This document shows, piece after piece, positions 45,301 to 53,468 of a stretch of 64,000 nucleotides of DNA. The translations under genes and the position numbers were made by a program. The notes under the pieces were generated by a model. The model worked only from the letters and a program-made list of their open reading frames with translations. It was not told the DNA's origin and did not search any database. Source of the stretch: Demequina oxidasica (lineage in GTDB: Bacteria; Actinomycetota; Actinomycetes; Actinomycetales; Demequinaceae); NCBI RefSeq assembly GCF_000975115.1, contig NZ_BBRE01000001.1, positions 835,322 to 899,321 of the forward strand. The letters run 5' to 3'. Within the stretch, counting starts at the first letter, position 1; the number at the start of each line of letters is the position of its first letter.

Positions 45301-48300
45301 AAACTCATCGTATGTGACGTGTGAAACATTTCCGTAAGGGTCCATGGTGGACACGCGGCGACCCTTCGCATCAATCTGATACGTGAACGTACTGCCCATG
45401 GAATCAGTGGCTGAGGTCACATTTCCGCGGTCGTCGTAAGTGAAGGACGCATCCGCGCCAAGCGCTTTACTCACCTTGATGAGGTTGTTCTGATCATCGA
45501 AGGTATAACTCGAGATAGCACCACTGCCATCTACCACCTGCCGCAGATTTCCGACCTGGTCGTAGACGAATGTGCTGATCTTGCCAGCTGGGTCCATAGT
45601 CGAGGCAACCTGAGATCTGGCGGTGTAAGTGAATTGGGTGGTCGCCGCAAGCGGCGTTCCATAGGCAACAGTGCGCGACGTTAACTGTTGACCGGTGTAC
45701 ACCTCACGCACCACCGTTCCATCTGGCTGAGTCACCGTCGTGGTAGCACCAGAATAGGAAAAGTGGGTCACCCCGCCGTCGGGCGCCACCTGCTTGATGA
45801 CACGGCTGCTGGAGTCGTACTGGTTAGTGGTGGTACCCGAAGCCGGCGGCGTCAACGCCACCATCCGATGCGAGTTGTCGTAATCGTAAGTCGCGGAGTT
45901 GCCAGCGGGGGTCGACACCTCCACGAGATCGTTAGCCGGACTAAACTCGTATGCTACTGAGCGACCAGAACTATCAGATACCTCCGTGACCCGACCCGAA
46001 GGTGTCCGCGCGACATCGATCCACCGCCCATCATCCGCAAGCATCCGAGTCAGATCACCCGCCGAGTCATAAGTGAAATCCACGGTATTGCCATTGCGGT
46101 CGGCGGCGGACTGAAGTTGTCCGTTCGCGGAGAAGGTGAAAAACTCCTCGCTTTTGCGCACGAAGGTGAAGGTGTGATCAGAGTTTTCCGTCAACGTCGC
46201 GAAGACTCGCGGTGGTGCAATCCACGTGCCATTGGGGCTACGAGCAAAGTCAACATAGGCGCCGTTTTCTTGAGCCACGGACACGTAAGTCGCGTCCGCC
46301 AGAGAAGTACCGTCGAGCGTCGCCAAGCGCATCTGGTCGTTTGCGATCCAACCATTTCCCAAACCCTGGTCTTGCGTCCTGAGTGTCGACGAATACGTTC
46401 GCGCCCACGCCACCTGCGGACCAATACCAGGCAAACTCAGATCCACCGTTGTTTCAAAGAACTCGCCACTAGAAGTGTTGACGGGGTCACCCGAACAGGT
46501 CTGCACACAGTTCTCTGCGGCATTACCCCCAGCGGCCAGTTCCGCCCTTGCATGAGTGCGTGGATAGAACACAACATTGCTGGTGGCGATGCGGTCGCTC
46601 ATACCGTTCGCATTTCCGTCAACCGTGAAGTAGTAAGCGCCGCGGTACGAGTCACGATCATCGCAATGACCGATCTGATCGTAAAAACTCCAGTAGTAGT
46701 AGTACCAAGATGTTGTCCCGTCACCTCGAGGTCCGTGGAGTGTGGGGAAGTAACTCGAGTTGCGTACCGACCAGTCGGTGTCACCAAGCAGCCTCAAATA
46801 GAGATCTGTATTGTTGCGGCAACTGTCTCCGGGCGCGGCGATGTCAAGCGTGGCTTCTATTTTTACTCTTCCCAAGGTTTGCAATGCGGTTTGCGCCAAC
46901 CGCGGACCGCCAGGGTTATGGGTGGGAGCCACAAACGCTCGTACATTCTGACGATTCAAGAGTTGATCAAAATCCAACGAGGCGGAGCAGGCCGTCCAAT
47001 CCATGGACGCTCCGTAGGAATCTCCTGAGCAAGTGGACAGGATCTCACCGGTCGTGACATTCTCGACATAGACCTGGTAGTAGCCCACTGTCTTGCGTGT
47101 GCTCTGGCTACTTCGAGCCGAAACACTCGCCTGTCCATACGGTGGTGCCACCACGACACTCGGCCATCCACCAGGACCATAGGCACCAAGACCTTCACCG
47201 GTAGCTGGCCAGTTGGACGACGGGCCGCTAGGGGCAATCGAGCCGGGATCAACCTCCATTGACATGCCATTCCAGTCAATGCTCCAAGGAAGCGGGGTGA
47301 CCGGCACAGCGTTTGACGTCGCCGTCACGTCAGCATCCTGTGAAACAGGAGAGGCGACTACGGCCTTGTATGTGTGAGCCCTCACCGCAGGATCTGCGTA
47401 GCGCCAATAGACGCAAGAAATCTCACCGGCCGAATCGAGATTGCCCGTGTCACACCATTTCACCACGGTCCCGGTGGTCTCGTCGAGGATATACAGACGC
47501 TTTGCTGGGGAGGCATTGGCGGGTATCCCGTTGAGTTTGGCTGTCAAATGAAACGACTCGTTGACATTGACTACCGGCCTGTCCACTTCAAGCCTCAGCG
47601 TCCAGTCACCCGCGAAGATTGAAGCCACATTTGAGCTCGCCAAGGAGCCCTCGTTCGGAGTCGATGGCGGTGCCACGACCGCACGGAACCGTCCCTCAGA
47701 CCCCGGCGCGGCGGAAACTTTAGTAGCACAGGTGTAGTCCCCCGCAGCTAAAGTCAATTTGATGCAACTGTGCACCAGCGCGCCAGTGGACTCATCAATA
47801 ATGTGAATCACGTACTTACTGCGCACAGAATAAATCTGTTGGTTCGCATGTACCGTCAGAGTCGCCTTCTGATCTGGACCAAGCACCTGCGTGTCGGTCG
47901 AAACCGAAACAACCCAGGGCTTCGATGTGACAATGACGACATTGGATTCAGTAATCACATCACCAGAAGATTTGTCATACAACTCACCACGAAATTCCCG
48001 CGAGTCGTCGGAGAACCACTGCATTGAAGCACGACAATTGTAACCACCCGTCACTGTGGTGACGCCTGGGCACTCGCTAAAGACCTCTCCGGTCACCGAA
48101 TCGACGATACGTACCCCCCAAACGGATCGCACGTCGAAAGGTTTGCGATCCATGAACAGGTCCAAAGCAAAGGTCTCGCCAGCTGCCACGATTTCGCGAG
48201 ATGTCGACAGCGTCAATTGCCACGGCGTAGCGAAGACCGTGGCCGGCTCAGTCTCGGTCTGACCGTGACGGCCAATGTATTGCCTGGGTTCGGTCGAGAT

Positions 48301-48747
48301 GAAACTTGTAGACACGCTGCATACCGTCCCCGAAGTACACGTCTTCAGCACCGTTCCCAACGTGAAATCAATGACAGTAATGGGAGTAGACGCTGTCGCC
48401 GCTACAGACGACGTCGCATTGACAGTGAAAGTCTGCGCGGAACTGGCCGAAGAAATAGACGTAGAAACCGTCAACGTAGGTGCGAGGTCCGCGAGAGTGA
48501 CCCCACCCGCAGTCGCGAGTGCCGCGGCAGAAGGCGCACCTGGTGACGTCAAGGCTTGCGGTGCTGCGGCCACTGGAATTGCCACCAAGGGCTCCGCTGC
48601 AAGCGCCAGCACAATGACCGCGGCGATTACGCCTAAGAAGTGCGTGAACGTACCTACTCGCACCAAAATAACCTCGTTGTCAGCTTTGTGAGCATCGCGC
48701 CTTTCGTGGCGCAACCCCCGTAGCAAGTCAGACCGTAGCAGGCTCAT
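42322..48747 (-). CDS. secreted Rhs/WapA-like polymorphic toxin, 2141 aa
   Basis: ATG 48747 has AGGA five nt upstream; the frame is open further up but without support. Order: a Sec-type signal (hydrophobic residues about 36-60), several tandem beta-sandwich domains of about 110 residues, each with a Cys pair (about 88-520), a DUF6531-type Rhs start (CSGDPVNTSSGEFFETTVDL, about residue 760), some 40 YD repeats, the Rhs core ending PLGLYGW (residue 1884), a hydrophobic pre-toxin region, and a unique toxin of about 114 residues. The toxin has RPDLQYTLNGRRYYVEYE, which could be the D...ExE core of a PD-(D/E)XK nuclease. No type VI genes are present, so Sec export as in Bacillus WapA fits. It kills or inhibits neighbours lacking the immunity protein (family knowledge). 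Confidence 0.85.
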   Translation of the reverse strand: MSLLRSDLLRGLRHERRDAHKADNEVILVRVGTFTHFLGVIAAVIVLALAAEPLVAIPVAAAPQALTSPGAPSAAALATAGGVTLADLAPTLTVSTSISSASSAQTFTVNATSSVAATASTPITVIDFTLGTVLKTCTSGTVCSVSTSFISTEPRQYIGRHGQTETEPATVFATPWQLTLSTSREIVAAGETFALDLFMDRKPFDVRSVWGVRIVDSVTGEVFSECPGVTTVTGGYNCRASMQWFSDDSREFRGELYDKSSGDVITESNVVIVTSKPWVVSVSTDTQVLGPDQKATLTVHANQQIYSVRSKYVIHIIDESTGALVHSCIKLTLAAGDYTCATKVSAAPGSEGRFRAVVAPPSTPNEGSLASSNVASIFAGDWTLRLEVDRPVVNVNESFHLTAKLNGIPANASPAKRLYILDETTGTVVKWCDTGNLDSAGEISCVYWRYADPAVRAHTYKAVVASPVSQDADVTATSNAVPVTPLPWSIDWNGMSMEVDPGSIAPSGPSSNWPATGEGLGAYGPGGWPSVVVAPPYGQASVSARSSQSTRKTVGYYQVYVENVTTGEILSTCSGDSYGASMDWTACSASLDFDQLLNRQNVRAFVAPTHNPGGPRLAQTALQTLGRVKIEATLDIAAPGDSCRNNTDLYLRLLGDTDWSVRNSSYFPTLHGPRGDGTTSWYYYYWSFYDQIGHCDDRDSYRGAYYFTVDGNANGMSDRIATSNVVFYPRTHARAELAAGGNAAENCVQTCSGDPVNTSSGEFFETTVDLSLPGIGPQVAWARTYSSTLRTQDQGLGNGWIANDQMRLATLDGTSLADATYVSVAQENGAYVDFARSPNGTWIAPPRVFATLTENSDHTFTFVRKSEEFFTFSANGQLQSAADRNGNTVDFTYDSAGDLTRMLADDGRWIDVARTPSGRVTEVSDSSGRSVAYEFSPANDLVEVSTPAGNSATYDYDNSHRMVALTPPASGTTTNQYDSSSRVIKQVAPDGGVTHFSYSGATTTVTQPDGTVVREVYTGQQLTSRTVAYGTPLAATTQFTYTARSQVASTMDPAGKISTFVYDQVGNLRQVVDGSGAISSYTFDDQNNLIKVSKALGADASFTYDDRGNVTSATDSMGSTFTYQIDAKGRRVSTMDPYGNVSHVTYDEFANPEVSVSPSGVKTVTEADSLGRITRSWDPRAWEPGASADDFATNYTYNDLGLFESVVDPSGASVSTTYDAAGRVTSTIDALGRAATVEYDSSGQPVMVTDAAGRSTTYGYDKMGRTTDVTTHDGRQSLMTYDALGRLTSLTDAAQGVTTYTYNSADQPVTVTDPDRRTFTSSYDQYGRLEATIDPLGAQTTYVHDALGRVTQSTDPGGFTRTYTYDHAGRVTKVQFPDNSFETTSYDKLGRTASTTDSAGRTATYEYDAEGRLTGSVDILGRETTSTYIAGYLDTSVGADGVVTNYAYDSRGYTVGTSVGNSNDVSFDIDAAGRMVSRTEPAGTSTFGYDDLDRLTSVSGPTGNVAYGFDAADNLTTMTYPSGRVVTYDHDVLGRRVEVSTDGVGGIDFDWSAGGLLEQVDFPNSVSTQMGFDDAGRLASVDVNAGSTSLLAIDYGLSGDGRLVSRSTQRADGAPVAESFSSDSLGRVSPTVNGAPSAVFTASHEVQGLPDGSTMTYSPSGVPELRDVGGVVTVLEHDVVGQRLSESVQGMQVAGYGWNDLGQLTSVSDTSTGVDVAYQYAGGLRTSATGVNAGGVVDDTYVWDTTTSVPLLLSDGEFEYVYGTGTTPVAQVNVSSGAVLFLHGDLIGSTRSVTDASGAVVAEFDYELYGEQVVVSGDADATRFLFAGEYLDPAGDYYLRNRVFDPRTAVFLSVDPVLTVTGMPFAYTAGNPLQGTDPLGLYGWGDFGGDLASVGSVVWDEVSSPEFIASTVVFVGCTTLTAGAGTLACATAAGAVYGAVAYGANTPPECMSWGGFFTQTMTGAATGFIGGAIFGPVATRVVMAARTVLNNAAPVVLRQSVSSVTGSGAQAIRTFTNNLTQRTSTTANSMGTRLAQDIAVSPVAPRALGLGRSVGRASHNQALQAEIAALPRGATGIRVNQQQVSVFGQRLGVNRPDLQYTLNGRRYYVEYEGIANPRGALHEARILANDPEANFILRIVP
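42667..43428. repeat. 762-bp direct repeat of the Rhs tip, copy 2
   Basis: Inside the main rhs gene; partner of 40328-41089. Homologous recombination between the copies would join the main Rhs shell to the orphan toxin and its EF-Tu-like immunity gene. Confidence 0.9.
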
Positions 48748-48759
48748 GTCATTCCTGCT

Positions 48760-48779
48760 AGCCCCCCAAACTGGGGGCT
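48760..48779 (-). promoter_or_regulatory. stem-loop just upstream of the rhs ribosome-binding site
   Basis: AGCCCCC (48760-48766) and GGGGGCT (48773-48779) form a 7-bp stem with a 6-nt loop. It ends a few nt before the AGGA of rhs. It may modulate translation or protect the mRNA. The stretch 48780-49022 has no gene that I can support. Confidence 0.4.
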
Positions 48780-49022
48780 TGACAAGGCGCTTCGCGTGCC
48801 GTCCCCCGCCAGTTTCCAAAGGTATGCAGATGGATAAGACCGCGGTTACTGTCGATGGACTCGCGGAGTTATTCAACTTCGACTGGAACTTCATCCAACT
48901 GACCGCTAGCCGCTCTCTGCTCACTGCTCACTGCTCTACGACCTTTCACTGGAATCTTGTTGAGTGCGGCTGACCAGCATTCGTGGTCTTAATCGCAAAG
49001 CCGCGAGTGAGAGGTCCGCCAT

Positions 49023-49292
49023 GGCACCCCCACCCTGGCCGCCGCGCGCGTGATCGACGACCTAGAGGACCTGGACCGCGGTCGCTATGCCGGCCCCGTG
49101 GGCTGGACCAACGCCGCCGGCGACGGCGAGTGGTGCATCGGCCTGCGCTCGGCAGAAATCAACCGCGAGGACCCCAGCCGTGCGCGGCTGTTCGCCGGCT
49201 GCGGCATCGTCGCCATGTCCGTACCGGACTCCGAATGGGCCGAATCGGAGGCCAAGCTGGAGCCCATGCGCAAGGCACTAGGCGCGCTGTAA
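49023..49292 (+). pseudogene. diverged second copy of the menF 3' end (90 codons)
   Basis: The frame GTPTLAAARVIDDLEDL to the final KALGAL and TAA matches menF 36196-36465 at 84 of 89 residues. By hand count there are 35 mismatches in 270 nt, most of them synonymous. There is no start and no upstream part of the gene. It lies at the far end of the Rhs island, next to the menD side. One of the two ends is therefore foreign and came from a relative together with the island. Confidence 0.9.
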
Positions 49293-49344
49293 CGCGGCCC
49301 TCGTCAGCCCGCTACGGATGGGCACGAGCGCAGTCTGGGGCTCG

Positions 49345-49914
49345 TCATTGAAACTTGCTGGAGAGTAAAAGCGTTTGCCCGTCGTCAACGAGCACCGCTG
49401 TGGTTGAAAAGCCGTCCTGCGAAAATAGTGCGTCGAGCTCGGCTGAGCCGAGGAGGCCACCACCAGGAACAGCCGGGGCGAGCTCGCCCGAGAACCCCTC
49501 CGGTTGCTCCGCCACCGCTTCAGTCGCACGTTCCTTGAGCGCCGCATACTCGTTCGGCGGCAACACAATGACAGCATCGATCCAGTAAGTACTCGGGCCG
49601 GGCACGTCCGAGCTGCCCATCGTTCCTGACACCCACGTTGCCGAGTCTGCCGCTGCGAGCGCAGGGAATCGGTTAACCAGTGGCTCCAGGTCGCTTCGCA
49701 GCTGCCCGTCGCCTTGCTTGTCGGTGGAGTTCGTCACGTTCTCTCCTCGGTCACCAGGGGTGGAATTGGATGACGATGCGCACGACGTCAGCATCAACGT
49801 CAGAACCAGCATCGAAACTATGAGCGTCAAAGTCAGTGCAGAGCGCTGTGCCAGATTCTCGCGCGCAAGCGATGCCTCGGTTGTTGAAAGTCTGGGACGC
49901 ATCATGTGAGCCAC
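49345..49914 (-). CDS. lipoprotein of unknown function
   Basis: A 189-aa protein with a lipoprotein signal (hydrophobic segment then LMLTSCAS, Cys near residue 45), an Asn/Ser/Thr-rich linker and a domain of about 115 residues with no recognised family. The GTG at 49914 lies 1 nt after the stop of the broken gene upstream; ATG 49905 is an alternative start. The pair may have formed a small operon of exported proteins. Confidence 0.55.
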   Translation of the reverse strand: MAHMMRPRLSTTEASLARENLAQRSALTLTLIVSMLVLTLMLTSCASSSNSTPGDRGENVTNSTDKQGDGQLRSDLEPLVNRFPALAAADSATWVSGTMGSSDVPGPSTYWIDAVIVLPPNEYAALKERATEAVAEQPEGFSGELAPAVPGGGLLGSAELDALFSQDGFSTTAVLVDDGQTLLLSSKFQ

Positions 49915-49915
49915 G

Positions 49916-50831
49916 CTATCTTGCCCCTGCCTCGGGGGCGGGAGAGGGAGCGGAAATCGTCATGGAGTCGGGGTCTCCCACGGTCCACGTGACGGTACGG
50001 GTGTAGGACCCCGAAGTCTCGAACGGTTTAGCCCAGCCGACCTCAGTAAATCTGCCGTTTTCATCATCCGGAGCGCCGCTTGCGATGTCCGCCAACCGTC
50101 TTTTGCCAGTTTTCAGTTACTGGGTAGTCGCCCGCCGCGCCCGCCTCCCCTGTCATTGAAAAGTCGCTTCGCCCGCTTGCTGCATAACCGTCAGCGGACT
50201 GTTGCGCAATGCGAATCGCACTGTCAATGTTGCTTGCGATGCTGGCGTCGTCGCTGTACGCCTTCTCCAGGTCGATCGTGAATGGATCACCCGTGATCGA
50301 CCAATAGTGGTCGTACGCATCAAGTGCGTCCCCAAGATCCCCCTTCAAGAGCCTCGCCCCGGCACTCTTCGCCTTCCATTTCGCAGCATTCGCATAGTCG
50401 CCAGGGTTCGCCGACTGCGAGTCGTAAATAAAATCCTCATCCCATTCAATATCGGGGCGCTGCGGGGAGCCGATGGAGAACCCCAGTTCATCGGGCCCGC
50501 TTGTGTCTGACGACCCTAAGCTGGCCCACTGTGACATTCCGGGACCAGTGGCCTCAAGGTCGTGGTCGAGCAGGGAAATGTTCTGTGCAATCGCGTCTAG
50601 GTCACTCTGCAGGGCGCGCAGTGCTACGAGTGCCTCTGCATCACGAGCCGCTTCCATCTTTTGTTTCGCCACGTAGAGGCCGATGACACTGCTCGCAATA
50701 CCGAATCTTCCGAGATTTGCGACTCCACCTCCCAACACAGTCGAGAGCATCGCATGCCCAAAGCTTGCTTCAGGTAGGTCCACATACGCGTTTCTCGCGA
50801 CGTCGAGACTGGAGTTCGCCCTTTCCAGCAA
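49916..50831 (-). pseudogene. hypothetical gene with a frameshift and a missing 5' end
   Basis: The main frame (TTG 50831 to 50064) starts LLERANSSLDVARNAY and has a helical N-terminal half. After TENWQK a coding-looking tail continues in another frame (LADIASGAPDDENGRF to EAGAR, stop at 49916-49918), so a frameshift near 50095 is likely. Upstream of TTG 50831 the same frame continues (EYERLVRVRVRSIVG) into the end of menD without any ATG or GTG. It therefore looks truncated at the 5' end too. I do not recognise the family. Confidence 0.5.
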
Positions 50832-50860
50832 GCCGACAATGCTACGAACGCGGACTCGAA

Positions 50861-52537
50861 CTAATCGCTCGTATTCAGCACGGCCTCGACGACCTCAAGC
50901 CCCACCGGAGGCTGCGCGAGGGCCGCGGCCAGCGCATCGGCAGAGCGCACCGCCGTGTACGCGACGCCGTAGCCCGCGCAGAGGGACGCGATATCCGCGC
51001 CGTGCGGCGTGGTGAACACCCGCTCCACGTATTCGGCGGGAGCACTCGAGTGCTCGAGGCCGCCAAAGATGGTTCCGCCACCGTCGTTCACGACCACGAT
51101 CCGTAACTTGGGTCGGCTCTCATGGGGCCCAATGAGCAGTCCGCCTACGTCATGTAGGAAGGTGACGTCGCCCATGAGCGCGTGCACCGGGCGGCGGGCC
51201 GCGAGCGCCACGCCTACGGCGGTCGAGACCGTGCCGTCGATGCCCGCGAGGCCTCGGTTGGCGATGAAGGTCGGGAGATCGTCCGTGACCCAACTCGGCG
51301 CGATGCGGTCCACCGCACGGATGGACCCCGAGGAGCCCAGCACCGCGATGTCGCCACTTCCGAGTGCCCTGACAAGTTCGGCGGCGACGGCGCGACGGCC
51401 CCACGCGGGAGTCTGCACGTGTGCCGCGAGCGCCGCGGACTTCCACTCATTCAGCCAGGCACGGTCGCCTAGGTCGAGGGATTCGCTGGGCGCCTCGGTC
51501 CAGATTCGGGGAACGTCACGCACCACTCGCTCTGCATGTCGGGGGGCCTCGCGCCAGCGCGCGCCATGGCGAGCCACCATCAGAGTGGGCGCGTGCGCGA
51601 TCAGCGCGGAGATGCCACGCGACAGCGTGGGCCTACCCACCACCACTACCAGGTGGACGCGCTCGGCCAGCTTCTTGCCAGCATCGGCCGCAAGAAGGTC
51701 AAAGTACGCGGACACGCACGAGTCGCCGCAGCGGGCTCCCGAGGTGGGCTCAGCGAGCAGGGGCCAGCCGTGCGCCTCGGCAACTAGTCGAGCGGCATCT
51801 CCAGCGCCGTCCCCGGCGATCACCACGCCGTTGGTCACGCTGGGTAGGGGTGCGGCGGCATCGGCCGGCGTCACCACGGGGACGCCGCCTGAGGGCGAGT
51901 AGTCGACGGCGGGAACGTCCGGCCAGACTCCACCATCACCCACGAGTGGCTCACGGAATTCGAGGTCGAGTTGGACGGGGCCAGGCGAGCCGGTCATGTC
52001 GTCGCGACGCGAGTCGCCCACGGCAGCCTTGACGGCGCGGGCGGCGAGGCGGGCCGCGCGACCGGACCCCTCGCCCACATTGGGAGCTGGAACCTCGGCG
52101 GACCAGCGCGCGAAGGTACCGAAGATGTCGGTCTGGTCGGTGGTCTGGTTGGCCCCCACGCCGCGCAACTCACTTGGCCGGTCGGCGGTGAGTAGCAGCA
52201 GTGGGATTCCAGAGTGGTGAGCTTCCATCACGGCTGGCAACAGGTTACCCACGGCCGTGCCGGAGGTGGTGACGATGGCGACGGGTCGCAGATCGCCCTT
52301 GAGCGCGCGAGCGCGAGCGATTCCCAGCGCGAGAAAGGCCGCCGTGCGCTCGTCGATGCGCACGTGCAGGTTCACGCGTGGAGCACCGAGAGGCGGGTTT
52401 GAGGACCCTGCCTCAGCGAGCGCGTGGGCCAAGGGGCCTGAACGCGACCCGGGGCACAGTACGTAGTCCTCGACTCCATGAGAGGCGAGCGCGGCGATCA
52501 GTTCCCGCGCGAACTCCGCGGATGGGTTTGCGCTCAC
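50861..52537 (-). CDS. menD: SEPHCHC synthase (2-succinyl-5-enolpyruvyl-6-hydroxy-3-cyclohexene-1-carboxylate synthase)
   Basis: A 558-aa thiamine diphosphate enzyme adding succinic semialdehyde (from 2-oxoglutarate) to isochorismate. It contains LCPGSRSGPLAHAL, the conserved Glu in DERTAAFLALG, TTSGTAVGNLLPAVMEA and a C-terminal cofactor region with NDGGGTIFGGLE. The start is GTG 52537, overlapping the menC stop (GTGA); the longer open frame upstream lies inside menC. Confidence 0.94.
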   Translation of the reverse strand: MSANPSAEFARELIAALASHGVEDYVLCPGSRSGPLAHALAEAGSSNPPLGAPRVNLHVRIDERTAAFLALGIARARALKGDLRPVAIVTTSGTAVGNLLPAVMEAHHSGIPLLLLTADRPSELRGVGANQTTDQTDIFGTFARWSAEVPAPNVGEGSGRAARLAARAVKAAVGDSRRDDMTGSPGPVQLDLEFREPLVGDGGVWPDVPAVDYSPSGGVPVVTPADAAAPLPSVTNGVVIAGDGAGDAARLVAEAHGWPLLAEPTSGARCGDSCVSAYFDLLAADAGKKLAERVHLVVVVGRPTLSRGISALIAHAPTLMVARHGARWREAPRHAERVVRDVPRIWTEAPSESLDLGDRAWLNEWKSAALAAHVQTPAWGRRAVAAELVRALGSGDIAVLGSSGSIRAVDRIAPSWVTDDLPTFIANRGLAGIDGTVSTAVGVALAARRPVHALMGDVTFLHDVGGLLIGPHESRPKLRIVVVNDGGGTIFGGLEHSSAPAEYVERVFTTPHGADIASLCAGYGVAYTAVRSADALAAALAQPPVGLEVVEAVLNTSD

Positions 52538-53421
52538 GCGACGACGTCCAGGTTCACGGGCCCTAGCATTCCATCCTTCGGGACGATCGTCTCGCGCACA
52601 GTGTCCGTGGCGAGGAGCGCGCCGGTGCCGAGGCCGCACGCGTAGTCGAGTTGGGGCAGTGCACGGGCGAGCGCGATTCCCGCCGCGAGACCCACCGAAC
52701 TTTCCATCGCCGATGCGACGACCACTGGGATTCCGACCTGTTCGGCTAGGTCGAGGCAGGCCCGGACTCCACCCAGCGGGGCAACTTTGAGGACGATGAT
52801 GTCGGCCGCGTGCTTGCGCACCACCTCCATGGGGTCGGTGGGGATGCGGATGGATTCATCAGCCGCAATCTTCGTGTCGACACGGCGGCGCAATGTGGCG
52901 AGCTCATCCACAGTGGCGCACGGTTGCTCAACGTACTCCAGTCCGTCGAGTCCGCCGCGGCGGGCGGCGAGCTCGAGTTCCGTCAGGGCGCGCACGGCGT
53001 CGTCCACATCCCAGTGGCCGTTCGCGTCCACGCGGACCTTGCCACCCGGACCCAACGCCCCGGCGACGGCCTCCACGCGAGCCGCATCCTGCATCGGCGA
53101 AGAATACCCGCCCACTTTGACTTTGGCGGTGCGACAACCGCCTGCCACCGCGAGGCGCGCGGCCTCTGCCGGCGGAAGTTCGGGGACGATGGAGTTGACC
53201 TCGACCTGGTCACGCACGGGTGCGGGCCACCCGCCGCGCGCGGCCTCCATTGCGGCCCTCCACCATCTACCAGCGCGCTCCGGTCCGTAGTCCGCGAAGG
53301 GCGAATACTCGCCCCAGGCATCGGCGCCATCAGGGCCCGTGCCACGCATGAGAATGCCGGAGCGGCTCGTGACCCCTCTGAAGGTGGTCGCGAGCTCGAC
53401 TTTGAACGGTCGGAACTCCAT
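52534..53421 (-). CDS. menC: o-succinylbenzoate synthase
   Basis: A 295-aa enolase-superfamily enzyme dehydrating SHCHC to o-succinylbenzoate. Metal and catalytic blocks are KVKVGG (Lys pair), VDANGHWD (Asp), VEQPC (Glu), ADES (Asp/Glu) and VLKVAPLGG (Lys). ATG 53421 lies 6 nt after TACTCT (53428-53433), a leaderless arrangement; the upstream open frame is not needed. Confidence 0.93.
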   Translation of the reverse strand: MEFRPFKVELATTFRGVTSRSGILMRGTGPDGADAWGEYSPFADYGPERAGRWWRAAMEAARGGWPAPVRDQVEVNSIVPELPPAEAARLAVAGGCRTAKVKVGGYSSPMQDAARVEAVAGALGPGGKVRVDANGHWDVDDAVRALTELELAARRGGLDGLEYVEQPCATVDELATLRRRVDTKIAADESIRIPTDPMEVVRKHAADIIVLKVAPLGGVRACLDLAEQVGIPVVVASAMESSVGLAAGIALARALPQLDYACGLGTGALLATDTVRETIVPKDGMLGPVNLDVVA

Positions 53422-53427
53422 ATACCT

Positions 53428-53433
53428 AGAGTA
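53428..53433 (-). promoter_or_regulatory. leaderless -10 box of menC-menD
   Basis: TACTCT on the complement, then 6 nt (AGGTAT), then the menC ATG. No ribosome-binding site is present. Confidence 0.5.
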
Positions 53434-53468
53434 CGAGTGAGCGGGGCCGAGTGTTGCGCGAATTGCGC

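Noticed and set aside
48746-48973. 75-codon frame upstream of the rhs gene on the plus strand
   Set aside because: No family, no ribosome-binding site, and it crosses the rhs leader hairpin.
36466-49022. Prophage or classical integrative element
   Set aside because: No integrase, structural, replication or conjugation genes; the flanking duplication is of menF, not a tRNA att site.
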